Source: Calidifontibacillus erzurumensis
GTDB taxonomy: Bacteria > Bacillota > Bacilli > Bacillales > Bacillaceae_J
Length of the DNA: 64,000 bases
Direction: 5' to 3'
NCBI RefSeq assembly: GCF_013303125.1
Contig: NZ_JABTTE010000002.1
Coordinates: forward strand, 229,042 to 293,041
The notes below the pieces were generated by a model. The model was not told the origin of the DNA, did not search any database, and saw nothing but the letters and a program-made list of their open reading frames with translations. The position numbers and the translations under genes were made by a program. This document shows positions 33,293 to 42,515 of this stretch, piece after piece; the first letter of the stretch is position 1; the number at the start of each line of letters is the position of its first letter.

Positions 33293-34505
33293 GATCATAG
33301 CGGATCGGTGGTTGCGCAAATTCATTCCTAATCATTTTTGAACGTTGCTTTTCACGTAAACATGATGCGTATATATTGGCTGCTCTAATGTCAAGGGCAA
33401 TTTGTTCGTTAGAAAAAGATGCTAGTCTTGATACAATAGGCAAAGAAATATTTTTTTTAATTTTGTTTAAATATGCCTGACCTATTAAATTTGTGCCTAG
33501 CAAACGAATGTAAGTAGGATGAATTGCAACTGCCTTCATTTGTTCTTTTGTTGTATTTGTTAAAATATGCACACATATGCGTTGTAATCTTGTCCATGTA
33601 TACCGTTTTGTTTTTAGTTTTGTCATAAATTCATGAAAAGTAGCAGATTCAGAAATTAAATGGATCAATCGATGTTCTAGTCCTTCTTCGATTTCATAAA
33701 TTTGCCTTAGTTCAGCAGCTGTAGTTGAGAGAAGCCGGTATTTTAAGAAAGGAAAATAATCTTCCCAAAAATGATACATTTCAAAATCTTGATAATAATT
33801 TTGTAAATGATTATACGTCGTTTTTGGAACGACATCTTGAATTTCTTTTAAATAACTACCATTAGCAATTAACGCCTTACGGATGCTTGTTGCACTCGCA
33901 AACCTATTATCAGCAAACTCGTGATCATGATAATTTGCTTTTTTCCTTTTAATCGTAAACGGGTTAATATGACTTTGAAGCCGATCGAGCGCTTCTAAGT
34001 AATGGTACCCTAAAATGTTGTTCGGTTGTGAAAGGTCGACGACATTATTTGAAAGTTGCAATGATTGATAAGCTTCTGAAGCGAGTCGTGGATAGCTTTT
34101 TCCTTGTTTTTTGGCATTTTGGATATAGTCGTCGATTTCTTTTTTTTTCGCTTTTACCATTTTTACGGTATGTTTAAAAGCATTAATATCGCCACTTTCA
34201 CTGCCAAAACAAAGACAATCAACTTGTAGGGCATCTAAAAGGAAAGCAGCACCATATGCAAAAATTTCAGCTTTTTGTGTAGCAAAAGCATACGGAAGTT
34301 CGATAACAAGATCGACTCCGCCTTCAAGAGCCATCTTCGTCCTAGTCCATTTTGATACTAGTGCAGGTTCACCGCGTTGCAAAAAATTCCCACTCATCAC
34401 TGCTATAACGACGTCTGCTCCTGTAACTTTTCTAGTTTCTTGGACATGATAATAATGTCCATTATGGAAGGGATTGTATTCTACAATAATACCAACAGCT
34501 TTCAT
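33270..34505 (-). CDS. tmcAL: tRNA-Met cytidine acetate ligase TmcAL
   Basis: 411 residues (B. subtilis YlbM). It makes N4-acetylcytidine at the wobble base of elongator tRNA-Met, using acetate and ATP. The nucleotidyltransferase-type core begins MKAVGIIVEYNPFHNGHYYH, with the HxGH-like motif, and continues with MSGNFLQRGEPALVSKWTR and VDLVIELPYAFATQKAEIFA. ATG 34505 follows AAAGAAAGGATGC. It is convergent with ylbL and divergent from ylbN. Confidence 0.93.
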   Translation of the reverse strand: MKAVGIIVEYNPFHNGHYYHVQETRKVTGADVVIAVMSGNFLQRGEPALVSKWTRTKMALEGGVDLVIELPYAFATQKAEIFAYGAAFLLDALQVDCLCFGSESGDINAFKHTVKMVKAKKKEIDDYIQNAKKQGKSYPRLASEAYQSLQLSNNVVDLSQPNNILGYHYLEALDRLQSHINPFTIKRKKANYHDHEFADNRFASATSIRKALIANGSYLKEIQDVVPKTTYNHLQNYYQDFEMYHFWEDYFPFLKYRLLSTTAAELRQIYEIEEGLEHRLIHLISESATFHEFMTKLKTKRYTWTRLQRICVHILTNTTKEQMKAVAIHPTYIRLLGTNLIGQAYLNKIKKNISLPIVSRLASFSNEQIALDIRAANIYASCLREKQRSKMIRNEFAQPPIRYDQINSRFL

Positions 34506-34686
34506 ATTGCATCCTTTCTTTAAATTTTTTATATGAAAAATAAACTTTTTTATTTATTGTACTTTAAAGTAGTATTATTAGTAAAAAATTCTTTATTAGT
34601 TGATTTTTACTTCATCTGAAATATTAGCCACGTAGGAATTCCAAAGGGATTTTAATTCTTAATAGATGTAGTGTAAAGGTATAATA

Positions 34687-34715
34687 TTGACAAATAACTG
34701 TTTGACAGCTATAAT
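34687..34715 (+). promoter_or_regulatory. Consensus sigma-A promoter of ylbN-rpmF
   Basis: TTGACA at 34687-34692, exactly 17 bp, TATAAT at 34710-34715: both hexamers perfect. A second TTGACA-like hexamer (34702-34707) lies within the spacer. It drives ylbN and rpmF. Confidence 0.85.
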
Positions 34716-34742
34716 AACCTTTGTTGCCTTGAGGTGAGAAGA

Positions 34743-35270
34743 TTGAAATGGTATTTGAATCAATTGCAACAATACAGGAATAAAGGACAAATGATTGTTG
34801 ATGAAATTGTTGATGTAAGTGAACTAACGGGAATTTCTGAAATACGGAAAATTTCCCCGGTTCAAGTGAAAGGGCACGGAGATTTTGTCGCTAATAAAAT
34901 TGTTTTTACATTGACAATTGAAGGAACAATGGTACTTCCTTGTTCTCGGACACTAAAAGATGTCCCTTATTCATTTTCGATTGACACAAAAGAAACGTAT
35001 CTTTTATCCGACGAGGATTACTGCGATCATGATGAAGAAAATATTCATCATATTAAGGGAGAAGTTCTTGACTTATTCCCAATGATCAAGGAAAATATCC
35101 TCTTAGAGATACCTATCCAAATTTTTTGTGATGATGCCTCTTTAGAAGGTGGAGCACCACAATCAGGAGAAGGCTGGGAATTAATAACAGAGGAAGCAAA
35201 AAAGGATCGTATAGATCCACGTCTTGCAGCCTTAAAAGATTTCTTTAAAGAAAACAAAGAAAATGACTAG
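34743..35270 (+). CDS. ylbN: YceD/DUF177 family protein YlbN
   Basis: 175 residues with the DUF177 pattern: a central GHGDFVANKIVFTLTIEGTM, CSRTLKDVPYSFSI, and a C-terminal SGEGWELITEEAKKDRIDPR that ends in LAALKDFF. The partner of rpmF in nearly all bacteria, it has been linked to 23S rRNA or ribosome maturation. TTG 34743 has GAGGTG 6 bp upstream and yields MKWYLNQL; the GTG at 34734 lies inside the ribosome site. rpmF follows 25 bp later. Confidence 0.9.
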   Translation: MKWYLNQLQQYRNKGQMIVDEIVDVSELTGISEIRKISPVQVKGHGDFVANKIVFTLTIEGTMVLPCSRTLKDVPYSFSIDTKETYLLSDEDYCDHDEENIHHIKGEVLDLFPMIKENILLEIPIQIFCDDASLEGGAPQSGEGWELITEEAKKDRIDPRLAALKDFFKENKEND

Positions 35271-35295
35271 TTAACCTTTTAAGGAGGTGGGAATA

Positions 35296-35469
35296 ATGGC
35301 TGTACCTTTTAGACGAACTTCAAAAACTGCAAAAAGAAAACGTCGCACGCACTATAAATTACAAGTACCTGGCATGGTTGCTTGCCCGAACTGTGGAGAA
35401 TTAAAAATTGCTCACCGTGTGTGCAAAGTATGCGGTACTTATAAAGGTAATCAAGTTGTAAATAACTAA
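35296..35469 (+). CDS. rpmF: 50S ribosomal protein L32
   Basis: 57 residues beginning [20 protein letters not shown]. It is the zinc-binding form: CPNC and CKVC give four cysteines. Start ATG 35296 follows GGAGGTGGG. It is the second gene of the ylbN-rpmF operon, with a strong promoter upstream and a terminator just after. Confidence 0.96.
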   Translation: MAVPFRRTSKTAKRKRRTHYKLQVPGMVACPNCGELKIAHRVCKVCGTYKGNQVVNN

Positions 35470-35471
35470 TG

Positions 35472-35508
35472 AAAAAACGCGGAGAATTAATCTCTGCGTT
35501 TTTTCTTT
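35472..35508 (+). terminator. Terminator after rpmF
   Basis: AAAAAACGCGGAGA (35472-35485) pairs with TCTCTGCGTTTTTT (35491-35504) with one G-U pair and an ATTAA loop; the right arm runs into the T-tail. Confidence 0.85.
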
Positions 35509-35675
35509 TTTATATTTTAAGAAAACTTGACTCATTAAAGGTTTAAAATAAAAGAAAAGACATCGCAATTTGCCATTGTGGGTAAATTACGTGTTTTTTT
35601 AATTTTTGCAGGAAAAAAGTATGGAAATGAAAAATAATAAAAGGGTGTTGAAAAATTAGAAAGAGGGGCATGGGA

Positions 35676-36440
35676 ATGGGAAAAGTTTTAGTTGAACGAG
35701 ATGAAAAAGGTATTGTTTGGTTAACGATTAACCGTATGGAAAAAAGAAATGCGATTGATTATGAAGTGATGGATATTTTTAAAGCAACGATTGATGAAGT
35801 TGCGGCCAATAAAGATGATAAAGTGTTAGTAATTACAGGGGCAGGTAATCGTGCTTTCTGTTCAGGAGGAGATTTATCCGTCTTTCATAACTTGCATACG
35901 AAAGATGAGGCATATGCCATGCTTTCGAAAATGGGAGAAATTTTATACTCTCTAATGACACTTCCGAAGCCGACTGTTGCTTTGTTAAACGGCACAGCTA
36001 TTGGAGGAGGTTGTGAAGTTGCGACAGCATGTGATTTTCGCTTGGCAAATGAAAATGTTAAATTTGGTTTTGTGCAAGGAAAGTTAGGAATTACGACTGG
36101 ATGGGGCGGCGCTTCCATGCTTTTCGAGAAATTGCCTTACGATAAAGCGATGACGTTATTGATGACTGCAAAACAATATTCCGCCCGTGAAGGATATGAA
36201 CTTGGCTTTATTCATAAACTTTTTGATGAAAATGAAATTCGCGAACAATGCGAAGCTTACCTTGCGCCTTATCTTTCCCAAAGTACAGGTGTGTTAGAAG
36301 CTTATAAAAATGCTGCTATTAGAAAATGGAAAGAGGTAAACTTGCGGGAGCGAATGTTTTTAGAAATTGAGCAATGTGCTGTTTTGTGGGAATCTGATGA
36401 ACACCATGAGGCCGTCAAAGCATTTTTAGAAAACAAGTAA
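35676..36440 (+). CDS. Enoyl-CoA hydratase/isomerase (crotonase) family protein
   Basis: 254 residues of the crotonase fold. GNRAFCSGGDLS forms the first oxyanion segment and GTAIGGGCEVATACDFRLAN contains the first Glu near residue 114. The second catalytic Glu of true hydratases normally lies in a PEI segment before the GxxPGxGGTQ motif; here that stretch reads FVQGKLGITTGWGGASML, so the Glu is missing. The GWGGA form recalls ethylmalonyl- or methylmalonyl-CoA decarboxylases of the same fold, so hydratase activity is doubtful. ATG 35676 has GAGGGG 7 bp upstream; ATG 35670 is too close. Confidence 0.8.
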   Translation: MGKVLVERDEKGIVWLTINRMEKRNAIDYEVMDIFKATIDEVAANKDDKVLVITGAGNRAFCSGGDLSVFHNLHTKDEAYAMLSKMGEILYSLMTLPKPTVALLNGTAIGGGCEVATACDFRLANENVKFGFVQGKLGITTGWGGASMLFEKLPYDKAMTLLMTAKQYSAREGYELGFIHKLFDENEIREQCEAYLAPYLSQSTGVLEAYKNAAIRKWKEVNLRERMFLEIEQCAVLWESDEHHEAVKAFLENK

Positions 36441-36529
36441 AATTTATTTGCAATCACTAGATTTTTAGATTCTATCTTTTCTATTGTTTGCATAAATATA
36501 GTAAAAAAAACAATAGGAGAGGTAGAGAG

Positions 36530-37159
36530 ATGTCTACAATAAGACAGGATGCATGGACGGAAGATGAAGATTTATTATTGGCGGAAGTAGTTTTAAGGCA
36601 TATTCGTGAAGGGAGCACCCAATTGGCTGCTTTTGATGAGGTAGGAAAAAAGCTTTCTCGAACAGCAGCGGCATGTGGATTTAGATGGAACTCAACAATT
36701 AGAAAACAATATAAATCTGCCATCGAATTAGCAAAAAAACAGAGAAAAGGTGAAGTCCAAGATCGGCCTTTAAACGAGGTTTCAACAGGCAATGATGAAA
36801 GAAAAAATATTTTTGAAAAAGAAAATAATGATCATAACCAGGCAAATATCCAAGGAATCACTTTTGAAGGTGTTATCAGTTTCTTGTCATCACTTGAATC
36901 TACAATAAAAAATGTAGAAAATTTAAAGTTAGAAAATGAAAAATTGAAAAGTCAAATAAATGCTTTACAAGAAGAAAAAAATGAGTTATTAGGAAAAATT
37001 GATAAACTAACCGAAAATTATAATTTAATTGAAGAAGACTATAAAGCATTAATCGAAATTATGGAAAGAGCTCGTAAAATGGTAGTTCTGCAGGATGAAG
37101 GGACAAAATTCAAGTTCCAAATGGATAAAAACGGAAATTTAGAAAGGATACAAAAATAA
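36530..37159 (+). CDS. ylbO: RsfA-family transcription factor YlbO
   Basis: 209 residues. The N-terminal part (about 1-60) is a Myb/SANT-like DNA-binding domain, RQDAWTEDEDLLLAEVVLRH with FRWNSTIRKQY, as in the prespore regulator RsfA. A linker follows, then a coiled coil (about 110-190, LKLENEKLKSQINALQEEKN). It is probably a dimeric sporulation regulator; in B. subtilis RsfA fine-tunes sigma-F genes. ATG 36530 has AGGAGAGG upstream; a longer frame from 36488 precedes the ribosome site. Confidence 0.85.
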   Translation: MSTIRQDAWTEDEDLLLAEVVLRHIREGSTQLAAFDEVGKKLSRTAAACGFRWNSTIRKQYKSAIELAKKQRKGEVQDRPLNEVSTGNDERKNIFEKENNDHNQANIQGITFEGVISFLSSLESTIKNVENLKLENEKLKSQINALQEEKNELLGKIDKLTENYNLIEEDYKALIEIMERARKMVVLQDEGTKFKFQMDKNGNLERIQK

Positions 37160-37187
37160 AAGCTGACAATTATGTCAGCTTTTATTA
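37158..37187. terminator. Bidirectional terminator
   Basis: A 10-bp perfect stem (37158-37167 with 37174-37183) and a 6-base loop between the convergent ylbO and ylbP. Confidence 0.85.
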
Positions 37188-37658
37188 GTTAATTTTAGAA
37201 TCAGATAAATGTTCAGGATACCAAACTAATAGTTTTTCACCAACATCTTTAACTGGTTTAAAAGGCATAAAACCCATTTTTACCCAAAAACCTTCAGAAT
37301 TCACACGTGGTTTAGTAACAATTGGAAGGTTAAAGCTTTTGGCAAAATCAATCAGTTGTTTACCAAAACCTCTGTTCCGGTATTGGGGCAAAACTTCGAG
37401 CTTCGATAAATAAAGATGTTCTCTTTTCGGTTCAAAAAGATAGTCAAATTTTTTATCTGTATGATAGAGGCTCATCCGTGCAACTAATTTATCCCCGTAA
37501 TAAATACCATAAAAAGGCGAATTGCAATCATTTTCAATAATGCTTCCTTGCAGATCATCAATCATTTGCAATTCTTGGTCTCCGAATTCTTTAAAACTCT
37601 TAAAATCTTCAAGAGTTTTAAAATTAATGGATAACCTTTCAATTGGTACGAATTCCAT
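37185..37658 (-). CDS. ylbP: GNAT family N-acetyltransferase YlbP
   Basis: 157 residues with the GNAT core: YYGDKLVARMSLYH, LYLSKLEVLPQYRNRGFGKQ (acetyl-CoA pyrophosphate loop R/Q-x-x-G-x-G/A near residues 99-104) and NSEGFWVKMGFMPF. The acceptor substrate is unknown. ATG 37658 lies 7 bp after AAGGAGG on the minus strand. Same position as ylbP in B. subtilis. Confidence 0.85.
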   Translation of the reverse strand: MEFVPIERLSINFKTLEDFKSFKEFGDQELQMIDDLQGSIIENDCNSPFYGIYYGDKLVARMSLYHTDKKFDYLFEPKREHLYLSKLEVLPQYRNRGFGKQLIDFAKSFNLPIVTKPRVNSEGFWVKMGFMPFKPVKDVGEKLLVWYPEHLSDSKIN

Positions 37659-37860
37659 AAGAGAATCCTCCTTTTCCACGCTTTTCTACATCCATTATAA
37701 TATATTGTAAAGAAAAATTCTTCTAATAAATGGTCTTTTTAAAAAAGTTTCATTTTTCTATAAATTTATAAATTAATCAAAATAAAACAAAGCTGTTATT
37801 TGACGAAGCCTTTGCTAAAATAAGGTTATGTTATAGCATGTCTTGCATTAGGAGGTTACA

Positions 37861-38775
37861 ATGAAAGTTGCAATTATTGGCGGTGGAGCGGTCGGTTTGT
37901 TAATAGCAGCATATATTAGCAAGGCTAAAATGGAACCGATTATTTATACTAGAAGAGAAGAGCAGGCATTAGCCTTAAATGAACAAGGATTGAAAATGTA
38001 TAAAAACGGCATTGCCGAAAATTTTGCAATAAAAGCTTTGCCAATCTCTAAAGGATTGAGCGGCGAGGAAGAGATTGTTATTGTCACAGTAAAACAGTAT
38101 GATGTAAAAAAAGTGATTGATTTTTTATCTAACAGTCAAATTACAAAGCCAATATTATTTTTACAAAATGGAATGGGTCATCTAACGTATTTGAGTGAAC
38201 TGTCTTCACCTTCTATATATGTAGGAATTGTTGAACATGGCGTTTTGAGATATTCAGACACTTGTATTGCTCATACAGGTGAAGGTCAAATTAAAGTTGC
38301 TCCTTTTAAAGAAAAGACAGCCTCTTTTGACCGTTTTGTTAAAGAATTAGATGCGATAGGGTTTCGGACAATAATGGAGGAAAATTGGTATCCAGTCTTA
38401 GTGAAAAAATTGATTGTTAATGCAGTTATTAATCCATTAACTGCACTTTATAAAGTGAAAAATGGGGCGCTGTTAACCAATCAATCTTTTTACAACAATA
38501 TGATAGCTATTTTTCAGGAAGTTACTTGTGCGGTAGAATTAAAGGACGTTTCGAAAGTATGGGATGAAGTGGTTGCGATTTGTAAAAAAACTAGTGAAAA
38601 TTTTTCATCCATGTATAAAGATATAGAAAACAACCGTCCAACAGAAATTGATTCAATATTAGGGTATTTACTTGCGGAAGGAAAAAAGAATAGTATGAAT
38701 ATGCCGTTAACTTCTTTTCTATATAACAGTATTAAAGGTATGGAAAATAAAAGAGAGGGGGAGGGAAATGGTTGA
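37861..38775 (+). CDS. panE: 2-dehydropantoate 2-reductase family protein (YlbQ/PanE)
   Basis: 304 residues. VAIIGGGAVGLLIAAYI is the N-terminal NADPH-binding Rossmann motif, VTVKQYD holds the conserved region around residue 80, LFLQNGMGH follows, and KLIVNAVINPLTALYKVKNG carries the catalytic Lys near residue 181. The enzyme reduces ketopantoate to pantoate in CoA synthesis. Paralogues exist in Bacillus (ylbQ and others), so the exact substrate is likely but not certain. AGGAGG is 6 bp before the start. Its end overlaps the DUF3397 gene by 8 bp. Confidence 0.87.
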   Translation: MKVAIIGGGAVGLLIAAYISKAKMEPIIYTRREEQALALNEQGLKMYKNGIAENFAIKALPISKGLSGEEEIVIVTVKQYDVKKVIDFLSNSQITKPILFLQNGMGHLTYLSELSSPSIYVGIVEHGVLRYSDTCIAHTGEGQIKVAPFKEKTASFDRFVKELDAIGFRTIMEENWYPVLVKKLIVNAVINPLTALYKVKNGALLTNQSFYNNMIAIFQEVTCAVELKDVSKVWDEVVAICKKTSENFSSMYKDIENNRPTEIDSILGYLLAEGKKNSMNMPLTSFLYNSIKGMENKREGEGNG

Positions 38776-39151
38776 TTTCATTGCTGCAATGATCGCAACA
38801 ATTATCACCATTCCAATTTTTGCAATATTAATCGTCTATTGGGTTACCCGCTGGATCACTCATAGTAAAAAGAAATCGTTTCATTTATCAGTTGACATTT
38901 CCACCCTCTTTTTTATCACAGCTGTCCACTATTTAATTATTGCGATTTGGGGTCAATCGTTTCTATGGATCATTTTATTGTTACTAATTGTAATTGCTTC
39001 TGTTTTTGTTTTTTTACAATGGAAAATGAATAATGAAATTATTTTTAAAAAAGTTTGGAAAGGTTTTTGGAGATTTAATTTTTTGGTTTTTTCATTCGGC
39101 TATTTTACGTTAATCATATACGGTTTATTTAAACGGTTAACAGATTTATAA
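38768..39151 (+). CDS. DUF3397 family membrane protein
   Basis: 127 residues with four predicted membrane helices: AAMIATIITIPIFAILIVYW, STLFFITAVHYLIIAIWGQ, WIILLLLIVIASVFVFLQW and WRFNFLVFSFGYFTLIIYGL. It follows the DUF3397 layout and is conserved between panE and the bshC/mraZ region in Bacillaceae. The function is unknown. It starts within the last 8 bp of panE behind AGAGGGGGAGGG, so it is cotranscribed. Confidence 0.75.
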   Translation: MVDFIAAMIATIITIPIFAILIVYWVTRWITHSKKKSFHLSVDISTLFFITAVHYLIIAIWGQSFLWIILLLLIVIASVFVFLQWKMNNEIIFKKVWKGFWRFNFLVFSFGYFTLIIYGLFKRLTDL

Positions 39152-39190
39152 ACCACTTTGTAAACGATGCAAATTTCATAGGCATAAATA

Positions 39191-39220
39191 TTGGGGGAGT
39201 GCCCGTTCGTCTGTTATACT
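39191..39220 (+). promoter_or_regulatory. Possible promoter of bshC
   Basis: TATACT at 39215-39220 preceded by TG (extended -10), with TTGGGG at 39191-39196, 18 bp upstream. It lies in the only gap before bshC. Confidence 0.4.
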
Positions 39221-39269
39221 CTTAAATAAAGTCATTGTTATTGATGTATATTAGAAAGGAAGTATATAC

Positions 39270-40895
39270 ATGGAATTATTGGATGTCTCCTCTTTGCCGA
39301 CGAATAAAATTGCATCGCATTATATGAAACAAAATGATGCAGTTCTAAACTTTTTTGATTATCCCGATATTGAAAATAAAGAGACATATATAAATCGTTT
39401 AAATGAGTTATATCATAAGACATTCCCAAGGCAAAAATTAGTCAATTATTTGATGGAGTACAATAAAAAATTTACAGCGGATAAAGAAACTTTGCAAAAC
39501 ATTCAAAAATTGGCTGATGAAAAGTCGGTTGTTGTTATCGGTGGTCAACAAGCTGGTTTGTTAACCGGTCCGCTATATACGATACATAAAATCATTTCGA
39601 TCATTTCATTTGCTAAAAAAGCTGAAAAACAATTACAAGTTCCTGTTGTACCAATTTTTTGGGTTGCAGGGGAAGATCATGATTTTGCCGAGATCAACCA
39701 TACATTTGTCTTAAAAAATGGAAAGATTGAAAAACGAATAATTGGCCAAAAGGTATTTAAAAAATGTCCGGCATCTATTTTGAACATTGATCAACAGAAA
39801 GCAAAAGAATGGATCAAGGAAGTTTTCAGCACATTAACTGAAACAGAGTATACGAACGACCTTTTAATTCATCTTGATGAAGATTTAAGAGGTTCCAAAA
39901 CATATGTAGATTTTTTTATAAAAATTGTTTTTCGCTTGTTTAAAAATCAAGGATTAGTCATTGTTGATTCAGGTGATGTTGGTTTTCGTCAAATCGGACT
40001 CCCGTTTATTAAAATGCTTATAAAACAAAATGACGAATTAGCTAAACAAGTCTTCACGAGCCAATTGGCGGTTTCTGAATTGGGATTTGGTGAACCAATT
40101 GAAATTCATGAACAGAATGCCCATCTTTTTTACGTTAAAGATGGTGATAGGATTTTACTGGAAAGAAAAAATGGAAAATTTGTTGGAAAAAATAATGAAT
40201 GTTGTTTTACCGAAAATGAATTATTGACAATTGCTGAACAAAATCCGTCATCAATAAGCAACAATGTTGTAACAAGGCCGCTTTTACAAGAATATATTTT
40301 TCCAACGTTAGCATTTATTGCAGGTCCCGGTGAAGTTGCTTATTGGTCTTTATTGAAAAAAGCTTTCCATTTATTTGGATTAAAAGTTCCGCCTATTGTA
40401 CCTCGTCTAATGATGTCAATTGTTGATCGAAAGACGAAAAAATATTTAACAGAATTCAAATTGGATCTTGAAGAAGTACTGCAAAAAGGCTGCGGACAGA
40501 TGAAAGAGAAATGGTTTGAAAGTAGAAGACCTGATTCAATCGACAAAACAGCTCTACAAACGAAAAATGCGATAAAAAAAGCGCATGATCCATTGAAAGA
40601 ATTGGCTATTCAAATTGACCCAGGTTTAAAAGATTTGGCAGAAAAAAATGCAGCTATCATCGAAAGACAAATTCAATTTTTAAAAGAAAAAATAGAAAAA
40701 TCAATTCGATTGAAATATGAAGTTGAAATGAATAAATTTAATCATATCGAAAACTCATTAAAGCCACTTCAAGCTCCCCAAGAACGGATTTGGAATATTT
40801 ATTATTACTTAAATGAGTATGGATATGAATTTATCGAGCAATTATTGCACTTGGATTATCGATGGAACGGAAATCATAAAGTTATCTTTTTATAA
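39270..40895 (+). CDS. bshC: Bacillithiol synthase, cysteine-adding enzyme BshC
   Basis: 541 residues. BshC adds cysteine to GlcN-malate in the last step of bacillithiol synthesis, the low-molecular thiol of Bacilli. The Rossmann-like core contains VVVIGGQQAGLLTGPLYTIH (about 89-108) and PIFWVAGEDHDFAEINHTF (about 127-145); a coiled-coil segment (about 450-500) mediates dimerisation, with KFNHIENSLKPLQAPQERIW near the end. It stands between the DUF3397 gene and mraZ as in B. subtilis. The A-rich ribosome site AAAGGAAG is 9-10 bp before ATG 39270. Confidence 0.93.
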   Translation: MELLDVSSLPTNKIASHYMKQNDAVLNFFDYPDIENKETYINRLNELYHKTFPRQKLVNYLMEYNKKFTADKETLQNIQKLADEKSVVVIGGQQAGLLTGPLYTIHKIISIISFAKKAEKQLQVPVVPIFWVAGEDHDFAEINHTFVLKNGKIEKRIIGQKVFKKCPASILNIDQQKAKEWIKEVFSTLTETEYTNDLLIHLDEDLRGSKTYVDFFIKIVFRLFKNQGLVIVDSGDVGFRQIGLPFIKMLIKQNDELAKQVFTSQLAVSELGFGEPIEIHEQNAHLFYVKDGDRILLERKNGKFVGKNNECCFTENELLTIAEQNPSSISNNVVTRPLLQEYIFPTLAFIAGPGEVAYWSLLKKAFHLFGLKVPPIVPRLMMSIVDRKTKKYLTEFKLDLEEVLQKGCGQMKEKWFESRRPDSIDKTALQTKNAIKKAHDPLKELAIQIDPGLKDLAEKNAAIIERQIQFLKEKIEKSIRLKYEVEMNKFNHIENSLKPLQAPQERIWNIYYYLNEYGYEFIEQLLHLDYRWNGNHKVIFL

Positions 40896-40952
40896 CGATT
40901 TTCAGCACAGTATGACGAGAAATAACAAATATAAAATATAGATTTGTCGAGC

Positions 40953-40990
40953 AAAAACTTGCCTTAAAGGCAGGTTTTTTTATTTTTTTC
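40953..40990 (+). terminator. Terminator after bshC
   Basis: AAAACTTGCC (from 40954) pairs with GGCAGGTTTT around a TTAAA loop, with G-U pairing in the stem; a T-run follows to 40981 and beyond. Confidence 0.75.
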
Positions 40991-41006
40991 ACGAATAATT
41001 TCTTAA

Positions 41007-41040
41007 GTGAGTGGTGAAAAGTGGTGGGTTGTGGTATTCT
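41007..41040 (+). promoter_or_regulatory. mraZ promoter with three GTGGT operator repeats
   Basis: GTGGT occurs at 41011, 41021 and 41031, exactly 10 bp apart. MraZ is known to repress its own operon by binding short direct repeats of TGGG/GTGG type spaced by one helical turn at the promoter. TATTCT at 41035-41040 with TG one base upstream makes an extended -10, so the last repeat overlaps it. Related GTG triplets lie on each side (41007 and 41052). Confidence 0.65.
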
Positions 41041-41065
41041 AGTGTCAGAAAGTGGGGAGTAGCAT

Positions 41066-41497
41066 ATGTTCATGGGTGAATACCACCATACGATTGATCA
41101 AAAAGGCCGAATAATCATACCGTCTAAGTATAGAGATCTCCTTGGGGAGACGTTTGTCCTTACGAGAGGCCTTGATCAATGTTTGTTTGGATACACCCAT
41201 GAAGAATGGAAAATGCTTGAAAATAAATTAAAAGCGCTCCCTTTCACGAAAAAAGACGCTCGCGCATTTACCCGGTTCTTTTTCTCGGGTGCTACTGAGT
41301 GTGAATTTGATAAGCAGGGCAGAGTAACGATAGCTGCACCGCTTCGTGAATATGCCAAACTAGAGAAGGATTGCGTCATCATTGGCGTATCCAATCGGTT
41401 TGAAATTTGGAGTAAACAAAGTTGGGAATCTTATTGCGAATTATCAGAAGATACTTTTGCGGAGATTGCAGAAAGTTTGGTTGATTTTGATATATAA
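41066..41497 (+). CDS. mraZ: Transcriptional regulator MraZ
   Basis: 143 residues with two SpoVT/AbrB-like domains: [20 protein letters not shown] with [14 protein letters not shown], then [20 protein letters not shown] with [14 protein letters not shown]. Members form ring-shaped oligomers and repress the division and cell-wall gene cluster that they head. The GTGGT repeats just upstream fit autoregulation. GGGGAG is 7-8 bp before ATG 41066. It is the first gene of the cluster that runs to ftsZ. Confidence 0.95.
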   Translation: MFMGEYHHTIDQKGRIIIPSKYRDLLGETFVLTRGLDQCLFGYTHEEWKMLENKLKALPFTKKDARAFTRFFFSGATECEFDKQGRVTIAAPLREYAKLEKDCVIIGVSNRFEIWSKQSWESYCELSEDTFAEIAESLVDFDI

Positions 41498-41558
41498 ACG
41501 CAAAATAAGAAGTAAATAATACGATTGAAATAAAGTACGAAAACGAGTAGGTGTCTAG

Positions 41559-42491
41559 ATGTTTGAACATGTAACAGTTTTAAGAGAAGAAGCTGTTTCT
41601 GCATTAAATATTAAGCCAGACGGGATTTATGTAGATTGTACACTTGGTGGTGCGGGACATAGTGAATTGATATTGTCCAAACTATCAAACTCTGGGCGGC
41701 TGTACGCATTTGACCAAGATGATATGGCTTTACAATATGCGAAGGAGAAGCTTGCTCCTTATAAAGACCAAGTAACATTAATTAAAAGCAATTTTCGTTA
41801 CTTGAAAAAAGAGCTGGAGGATCGAGGCGTTCAAGAAGTGGATGGACTCTTATTTGATCTAGGGGTTTCTTCACCTCAGCTTGATTTAGCAGAGCGGGGA
41901 TTTAGCTATCATCAAGATGCACCGCTAGATATGAGAATGGATCAATCTGCACCTATTTCTGCTTATGATGTTGTAAACAATTGGGATTATGAAGATCTTG
42001 TGAAAATTTTTTTCAAATATGGTGAAGAAAAATTTTCAAAACAAATAGCTAGAAAAATTGAAAGCTATCGAAAAGAGAAAAAGATTGAAACAACTGTTGA
42101 GTTGGCAGAATTAATTAAAGAAGCAATTCCTGCTCCAGCGAGAAGAACGGGAGGGCATCCTGCAAAAAGAGTTTTCCAAGCGATTCGGATTGCTGTCAAC
42201 GATGAATTAAAAGCTTTTGAAGAAGCGCTCGAAGATGCTATCTCAATTACAAAACCAGGGGGTAGGATTGCAGTTATCACCTTTCATTCACTAGAAGACC
42301 GCATTTGTAAAACAATTTTCAACAAATGGAGCAAAGGCCCAGAATTACCGCCAGGCTTGCCTCTAATTCCGGAAGAATATAAACCAAAATTAAAAATTAT
42401 TACTAAAAAGCCGATCCTTCCATCGAAGGAAGAAGTTGAATCTAACAATCGTGCCCGTTCCGCTAAATTAAGAGTAGCGGAAAAACTATAA
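41559..42491 (+). CDS. rsmH: 16S rRNA (cytosine1402-N4)-methyltransferase RsmH
   Basis: 310 residues (MraW). It methylates N4 of C1402 in the P-site of the ribosome. [20 protein letters not shown] is the SAM-binding motif, [20 protein letters not shown] is diagnostic for Rsm[10 protein letters not shown] follows, and [20 protein letters not shown] lies near residue 240. GTAGGTG lies upstream of ATG 41559. It is second in the cluster, 61 bp after mraZ. Confidence 0.95.
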   Translation: MFEHVTVLREEAVSALNIKPDGIYVDCTLGGAGHSELILSKLSNSGRLYAFDQDDMALQYAKEKLAPYKDQVTLIKSNFRYLKKELEDRGVQEVDGLLFDLGVSSPQLDLAERGFSYHQDAPLDMRMDQSAPISAYDVVNNWDYEDLVKIFFKYGEEKFSKQIARKIESYRKEKKIETTVELAELIKEAIPAPARRTGGHPAKRVFQAIRIAVNDELKAFEEALEDAISITKPGGRIAVITFHSLEDRICKTIFNKWSKGPELPPGLPLIPEEYKPKLKIITKKPILPSKEEVESNNRARSAKLRVAEKL

Positions 42492-42515
42492 CAGTCGATT
42501 TAAGGAGGTATTTTT

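Noticed and set aside
41007..41056. Possible short CRISPR-like repeat array
   Set aside because: The repeat unit is only five bases with 5-base spacers; it fits an operator, not a CRISPR array.
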